A DNA stretch of 64,000 nucleotides from Metarhizium brunneum (Eukaryota; Ascomycota; Sordariomycetes; Hypocreales; Clavicipitaceae): the NCBI RefSeq assembly GCF_013426205.1, contig NC_089422.1, forward strand, positions 6,785,001 through 6,849,000, in the 5' to 3' direction. Below are positions 58,101-64,000 of this stretch, piece by piece; positions within the stretch are counted from its first letter, which is position 1; each line of letters starts with the position of its first letter. Both the position numbers and the translations under genes were made by a program. Under the pieces are notes generated by a model. The model did no database searches, had not been told where the DNA came from, and worked only from the letters and a program-made list of their open reading frames with translations.

Positions 58101-60027
58101 GAAATCCATTGTCGCGGGTCCCTTCTCGACTCAGACTTCAGAAATACCTGAAGACGGGTGAAACACCCAATCACGCCGAATATCTGCATCAGAGAGACTA
58201 GAATTTGAATTATGGGCGTAGCTGCGATGGTCATTATAGACAGCGAAGTGAAGGCTGAAGCAACGCTCAGCCCCTGCCGCGACTTGGTCCAGAAGATAGC
58301 GGCGAGAATCACAACCGCTGGTGTGAATGCCTGTGATGCAGCAGCTAAGAATTTCGGTTAGCATTCGTACTGGGACTATGCTCTGCAAAGCATGCCTCAC
58401 CAAACCCGTTGATGTAAACGAGAAGCCATCGAAACCTTGTCGATAATTCTAGTTCGTCTGCACGAAGTTGGAGCAGGCGATGATGAAACCAATTGCTTAG
58501 GCCCATCATCTTGACGCCCTTTATCTGACTGAGCATCCTAGACGTTTCCCCAACACGTTCCTGTATGGCCCTGTTCCATTGCATTCTCGCAGGGCCCATG
58601 TGCGGTGATATCATCGCACCAGAAATCGTAGTAACTTACAGGTTAGCCGTCATCGGGTGCTTTCAGGTCTGTGGAAGCTTACCAGTAGCAGGAATCAGAA
58701 TAAACAAGCTGGGGACTCCGACATGCCGGTAGAGGAGGTAAAGCGCAGCGGGGAGCTCTATCAAGCTGGCCCAAATATCGTGAATGGTCATTGCACCAGT
58801 AGCAATGCCCTCGACATCGGTGCTCATCAGAGTAACGGGGACCGACTCGCGAACTGATTGCTCGCCCAGCTCTAGCGTCTTCTTAAAGACCAGCGAAATG
58901 AGAGCACCGCGATACATGGTCAAGAGCTGGAAGGTCGTATGTTTATACCACGCCCCGGCGACTGCACGGCCGACGTAGAGCAATAAAGTAGCTACGATGA
59001 GACTCTTGGCTAAGGCCATATTCCTTGTTTCGTCTGGCTGGCCGACAAAATCGACAACCGTGTTGATAAGAAACGGCTGCGCAAACGTGAAGCCGCCAAA
59101 CAGAATGCGCGGTGCGATTCCAGCAGCGAACTGCCCCTTCAAGGCCAGAAACGTGCACTTGATCAAGCTGAATTTTCCTTGCTTGCTGTCTGCGGGTTTC
59201 AAATACGAATTAGCAACCCAGTTGGACGCGTATCTTGGCTCGGATAGCATTGACCTTTATCCCAAGCTTCCTCCAACTGTAGCAACAGTCTCTGCGAATC
59301 GAATTTTTCGTCTATAATGGCAATATCGTCAACATCTAGGGTGGTCTTGTATCCCGTTCTGAGAAATCTGTTTAACCACCAAAAAACGCTGCGGCTCACC
59401 ACTCCAGCGCTGCTCTCCCTAGGTACCGGCTTTTCCGAGTAAATAGGTTTCTTGGGGACTTCTTCGACCACAAAAAGCATGACCTTTATGAATAGGGCTG
59501 CAACTAGGAGACTGGCCAAGGTGTGCTTGACCGGCCTGAGGAAAGCGGTCCTGACCTTGGCTAGGTCAAGGATGGCGGTGATGAGCAGGTAAAAGTTGAG
59601 CAGCAACGACGGCCGAACCGACCGCGCGTGCTCCAGATACGATAGGCCCGTGACAGAGAAGCCGGCAATAACGCCAAACACGGCTTCGGCAATCGATGTG
59701 CTGGCCCTGACGGTGCTGGGCAGGCACCAGATCGCGAGGATGACAATCTGTAGCGCCGTGAAACAACCACAGAGGACCTGAGACACGAGTTAGACCAGGA
59801 TTGCACGTGTGCCACCTGTAAGAAGAGGCGGCGCGAACCAATTTGACAATCCGTAATTCGCGTGAGCCAACAATGTTTTCCCGGCGCCAAAGGCGACGGA
59901 TACGCCATGGCCAGGCAAGGAGGAAAATGCCGGTCGGAACAAGGGATAAGAGGCTCTGCTCAAAAAGCAGAGTGAAATCAAAGTATCCAGGCAAGTGAGG
60001 GCCGAAACTATCATCGCCGGCAGCCAT
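55135..60027 (-). pseudogene. ABCC-type (MRP-like) multidrug ABC transporter with an internal TGA
   Basis: Predicted minus-strand exons are 59839-60027, 59255-59777, 58683-59189, 58401-58634, 57554-58344, 57330-57492, 55959-57279, 55819-55902 and 55753-55135. They keep one frame for 1,476 codons, with introns of 48-65 nt. Order: N-terminal membrane helices, first membrane domain, NBD1, second membrane domain, NBD2. NBD1 has the signature LSGGQKQRV and Walker B FVILDDVFSGLD. NBD2 has Walker A CGRSGSGKSS, the variant signature FSAGQ, Walker B GAVILLDEATSSVD and the switch His in EVAHRLD. Codon 649 (57851-57853) is TGA: the frame reads MVV-stop-RVGCGKSCLL, in place of the first Walker A glycine. 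No splice option removes the stop while keeping Walker A. The NBD1 switch His is also replaced (ATNNVSF). The gene would otherwise export a metabolite or drug. It may be a null allele, leaky readthrough or a base error. Confidence 0.85.
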
Positions 60028-60613
60028 CTTGACCAAGTCTTATGAGCTTCTGTGCTGAGGAGGAGAGAGGAGGCCGAGTGGTCTCAAGTTTGTAGAAGCC
60101 CGAGCAGTCATGCCGGATTATATACCCCATTAAGATGCATGTTGCCTACGTGGTCTTACTAAGGCACTGATGCAGAGTTACTGCATGGCTGAGAGGCTAA
60201 GCAAGGAACATTTCTGCTCTGCATGAGGCTGGGCCATCTTCTCGTATTGCTCGATGCCACGAAGCTGTTCCGAATTCGAGACGATTATTCATCTCTTTTC
60301 GATCTTGGCGTAGCATCATCAGCTAGATTACACATGTAATAAATGAACAACTGTCTTTATAAACTGGCCATATGCCGAGGAACTTGTCAAGGCATGTTGA
60401 TCGTTTAATCCTGAACTATGGAATGGGCTTCATTGCCAGCGTGGTGTCACAGGAGCCAAGGCCTGATAAGGTTTCATAAACAGAGGCCAACCAAATCAAG
60501 AAGCATTTTCCTCCCCATGCGCCCGCCGTACTGAAGAAGAAGAATGGCTGCAAATACCGCGCCCGAGGCATCTCTGTTGCCCGCCGGTTTAACGGATGTC
60601 GCCAAAGTCATCA
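60028..60613. other. ABC transporter promoter region
   Basis: These 586 bases lie between the ABC transporter start and the bZIP remnant, both on the minus strand. I see no gene. Confidence 0.5.
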
Positions 60614-61710
60614 TCAATGTCCAGAGATGGGGCAACTTGTTTCTGTCAGTTCTGCTTCATTTGTAATAAACAAGATGATTTGTCTGTGATTTTGACAAAC
60701 ATGACATTCTGGGCGACGAACCTTGTTTGTAATGCAGGACTTTAACGGCGAGACTCTTGAGGCCACGCACGGCAGATTGCTCTTTGGCGCCTTTAACATA
60801 TGGGTAACCGCAGGGTGAATGTCGCTCTGCGTTTCCCAGCTCTCGGATAGTAGCGCTTCTTCGGTGGCTTTTGAAACTTCCTCTTGGAATCCCCTGCGTT
60901 CCCAAATACTCCAGTTCTCCGAGGCCCGGAACACGCTGGAGAAGACGCCGGGCAATCTCCTGTGGTGACTTGGGCGTAGCTCATTGCAGAGAAACGATGG
61001 TTCGTGGAAATTTTGAGTGTAGTATGTGCACAAAAGCTCATCAAAGTTGTTGAGACCCATGGTTCCCAGATATCTTAGAATGTAGGCGACACGCTCTACC
61101 ATGTCCGTGCCTGCCGGACTGGAGGTGAGGCGTCGCGGTTCATCGCGGTATTTCCGGCCTTGGGTTGCCGTCATCATGCGGTATCAACATGCTGAATTGA
61201 TCATATCGCTGCTCGGCCGGCCGTATGTCGTCAGTCCACACAACCTGTTCTACTGGGCGGTAAGGGTGGTGGTGTGCCAGGAGCTGAATCCGGTATCCAA
61301 GTACGATGTGCGACTACTGTCATATTCGCCCATTAAGCTAGACAAGGTGGGTTGGGCTGCCATTTCGTCAGTTCCCGCTGATAATATTTGTCCGGGCACT
61401 TCGTCTTGAGCGCGACCCAAGACTTGCGAAGAGCAATTTTCTTCGTCGGCTACATCTGTGTCATAGTTCCCGTCACAATTCTCTGAAGTCTGGGAATTGG
61501 ACATGTCTAGCACTCCTGGTTCCACAGAGTTTGTGTCGGTTGTCGTACCGCCGCTCAGAGATAAGGTACCATCCGAGGTAATAGGGCCTGCTTCTTTAGA
61601 GTCCGGTCTTTGAATGAGGTCCAATCATCACGGGCGCTGATATCACCAACATGTGGTGGTAAATCCGTTGGTGGATTTCTCTCTGAAAACCAATTTATTG
61701 ACGACTCCAT
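60614..61710 (-). pseudogene. Remnant of a bZIP-type fungal transcription factor
   Basis: Three minus-strand pieces do not join in one frame. The first (61555-61710) starts MESSINWFSERN and reaches RDDWTSFKDRTLKKQ, the lead-in I associate with the basic region of fungal bZIP regulators. It then runs into a stop without the NRxAQRxYR basic motif or a leucine zipper. The second (61250-61624, another frame) is Ser/Thr/Glu-rich. The third (60614-61177, from an ATG) has DMVERVAYILRYLGTMG, ELLCTYYTQNFHEPSF, RRLPGVF and WSIWERRGFQEEVSKATEEA, the C-terminal domain found with such bZIP proteins. One intron (GTACCT to TTCCCAG) can join piece one to piece two, but a TAG at 61250 still blocks the way to piece three. 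The likely ancestor was a local pathway regulator. The family call rests on remembered alignments. Confidence 0.6.
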
Positions 61711-62769
61711 AGCTGCGACGCGTGCGGAGGAGCACGCCAGAGTAGCTTCTGGCGTTGGACGGCACGATTATTCAAGTGAGTTTGATCCAAGAGGCCAGAG
61801 CAGCTCCGATGGCCCGGCATGTCGGTGCTGAAGATTCATCTTAGCAAGCTGAGCCCTAGCACTCACGCTGCAAATACAATTTGAAAGATGCAGACGCAGC
61901 CAATGGCAAGGAGCCACAGCAGGATCAAGTCTGGTGTAACTGGCTGCTGTCGCCTTGCATAACGGACGCTGCATGTGGGTGGTCTTGCATTTGGTGTGAC
62001 AGGTCGACTGGAGCCGCAATCACCGGGCTCTGGGCCGTGGTGTGATTATCCCTGTCCTCTTACACCAGCCGAACCAGCCTCATCCTCCTGCTCGGCCCTG
62101 CCCCGTAAAAGGAGATCACGCTCGCTGGAGGCTGTGTCGTGTAAAAGTACTATTAGGATTTATACCAAGTTATTAGCTACTAGGCCACTCTCTTAAATCG
62201 TTACCTTTATTCCGGTGTCAGCGTGAGGGTGTTTGGTTTCACCGAGGCTCGGAGGGCGGGTACAGGAGCCGGGCCGTCCAAATGTCACATGATAGGCCTG
62301 GGACCCACAAATGCGGCCTGATCCGAGATTTGGCACGCCGGCCATTTCCGTACCGGGGAAGTGGGGTTTCAACTGTCGATAAGTACCAGGTCGATTTGAC
62401 GTTTTGTGCTTGCACAGCCTGGTCCTCCAACTCGGCCGAGCTACAGAATGCTTGTTGGCCGGGCACAAAGCAGTCATGTTTGCGGGGTGCCAACCAGCAG
62501 ACTCTCGTTACTTGCACCTATAATTGGTGGCCTTGTGGCTAATCCCCCGCAAGGGGCAGTGAGCTGAATCTGACTTGGGGAATAATATCCCTGGTTTATA
62601 AAGATGCACGATGCCTGTCCACTCTGGAGGCGGGCTTGGGCACGGTTTACCAATAAAGCCATCGAATCGGATCCAACCCTAATCTGCTGCCTGGTTTGTG
62701 GCACAAGGGAGCTACGTCACTTGGGCGGCGAGAGCAACACTCATGCGCGACATTCTTACCAAGCAGCAA
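61711..62769. other. Region between the bZIP and UstYa remnants
   Basis: About 1 kb. It should contain the lost 3' half of the UstYa-like gene, yet I find no second HxxHC-type motif in any minus-strand frame, so that part is deleted or decayed beyond recognition. No gene is supported. Confidence 0.5.
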
Positions 62770-63371
62770 CTAGTGGAACACCTCCAGCAAAGCTGTGTAT
62801 CCTTTGCCATCATCGCTCTTCAACCACGGTTTACCGGTTTGATTAAGAGCCGCAATGCCACGTTCTGGGACGGTGACCGGTGTGTCTGATGCAAGTTAGC
62901 TGCACGTCTTTTGCCGCCTTGTCGGGAACGCCGTCTCTCACATAACCAGAGATCCTCCCAGGCCTTTTCCCGTTCTGGCGTCGGCGGCCCTCGGTAGAGT
63001 GTTTTATGCGGAAATTCGTTCTCAAAGTCGCCTTCCCAAAATTCAACTCCATCCCACGCGGGTGCTGCCCCCAAGTCAGTCACAATGCTCAGGATAAAGA
63101 ACGTAAACACCTTCTGGGAAGCAAATGACTGACAAAATGGAGAATTGAGCTTTGCGCACTGCAGCTGGCTTGGGCTGGCCATGTGCTGCCACACCATGAC
63201 GAACAATGCGGTGAGCAGGGCAGCAATTATTCCACAAAGGCCAACAACCAACCCCCGGCTTTGACCCCAGTGGTGGCTGGTGGAACGCAGTTTAAGAAAG
63301 CTAGACGCATCATCGCTTTCAGAATCTGACAGGTGGTCATATTTGGCCTCGGGGGTTCTGTTGGAAGGCAT
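62770..63371 (-). pseudogene. UstYa-family (DUF3328) oxidase-like gene, truncated
   Basis: Predicted minus-strand exons are 63134-63371, 62942-63064 and 62770-62885, ending at TAG 62770-62772 (158 residues; introns 69 and 56 nt). The start is MPSNRTPEAKYDHLSDSESDD. A single membrane helix follows (LVVGLCGIIAALLTALFVMV), then PAWDGVEFWEGDFEN, YRGPPTPEREKAWEDLW and GYTALLEVFH. This matches the N-terminal half of UstYa/DUF3328 proteins, which oxidise and cyclise fungal ribosomal peptides such as ustiloxins and occur in other clusters. These proteins carry two HxxHC motifs. Here the frame stops right after the first His of motif one, and the bases that follow fit the motif only if two are missing. 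Both the stop and the shift break the active site, and the 3' half is not found. Confidence 0.72.
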
Positions 63372-64000
63372 CTTGTAGCCGTCGTGTGGGGGAAAAAAAA
63401 GTCCAGACTGAAATGGATTGGAAGAGAATCTGCATTGGACGACGCTGGTCTGTCTGGGTTATTAGAAGGTTGACAGCTTATTCTCTTTGAAAAATTTACG
63501 GATTCAGCCGCATGTATCCTGGATGGCACTCAGTCCTCTGTTATTAAGACCTGCAGGGTTACAGACCGAGAGCATCGTATTATGGTAAGCTGCTTTTCAA
63601 GGCAAAACGCGCCTCCCATACGCGTAGACTGGGGTGGTAATATATGCGTTTTCCCCAGGTCCAGATGTCTCATGTCAGCTACCCTCTCGCCACCGGCTAC
63701 GCCCACGGAGTGCCCCCAATAAAGCGTCAACAAGCAGCTAACATGCATGCTGGTACATACATGTATCCATGTAGGTCGGCACCAGTATCCGAGTGCCATT
63801 GCCCGAGTATTAGCCACCTGCCGTTTGCGTTGGCTTATGCAGACTCAAAGCGCCCAGCTTTGTAGCCCTGTCGTGAGCCGTGCTTACATAGGGAAGCCGT
63901 TTTGGCGGCACCAGACCCGACAAGAAATATTTCCATCCTCTCAACCTCCCCAAGCACGAGACTGACAGCCAGTGCTAGTGAATATGGCCCACGATACGCA
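63372..64000. other. Upstream flank of the UstYa-like remnant to window end
   Basis: Short frames on both strands show no features. No gene is supported up to the window edge. Confidence 0.5.

Overview
The window is 64 kb of nuclear DNA from a filamentous ascomycete, most likely a sordariomycete of the order Hypocreales (inferred from family content and gene style, not from a search). Genes lie on both strands, introns are mostly 46-110 nt with GTRNGT-type donors and CTRAC-like branch sites, and the products are typical fungal proteins: a glucosidase II alpha subunit, an EF-hand MscS channel, a fused PabA-PabB aminodeoxychorismate synthase, Mso1 and an Asx-homology protein. I saw no rRNA, tRNA, CRISPR array or recognisable transposon.

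Region 1 (1-40.9 kb) is a housekeeping block: the 3' part of a GH31 glucosidase II gene, an MscS-like channel, a large WW-domain low-complexity protein, a Crb2/Rad9-type BRCT checkpoint mediator, a PAP2-type membrane phosphatase, the Gyp7-like Rab GAP, Mso1, Mak16, Vps55, aminodeoxychorismate synthase, the Rab geranylgeranyltransferase alpha subunit Bet4, the TRAPP II subunit Trs120 and an atypical short-chain dehydrogenase. Several serve membrane traffic (Gyp7, Mso1, Vps55, Bet4, Trs120). They are scattered among unrelated genes, so this is not a pathway cluster.

Region 2 (41-53.2 kb) is mixed. It has a gene-poor stretch with one doubtful small gene, a ten-exon MFS sugar transporter, a seven-exon DUF2264 protein on the same strand that may form a carbohydrate-use pair with it, then an Asx-homology (DEUBAD-like) protein and the Elongator subunit Elp5.

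Region 3 (53.2-64 kb) is accessory and looks decayed. A full-length ABCC transporter has an in-frame TGA inside Walker A of its first nucleotide-binding domain. Next comes a bZIP-type regulator remnant whose basic region is missing and whose two halves are out of frame. Last is a UstYa-family (DUF3328) gene that stops at TAG inside its conserved HxxHC motif. All three are on the minus strand, next to one another. The simplest reading is a dead secondary-metabolite (possibly ribosomal-peptide) cluster. A small putative secreted protein with PG-rich repeats lies on its flank.

Splice models were built by eye from reading-frame continuity, splice consensus and remembered family alignments. Exon borders are predictions. 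Notable gene structures are two predicted GC-AG introns, a 9-nt coding first exon (Bet4) and a 24-nt internal exon (DUF2264).
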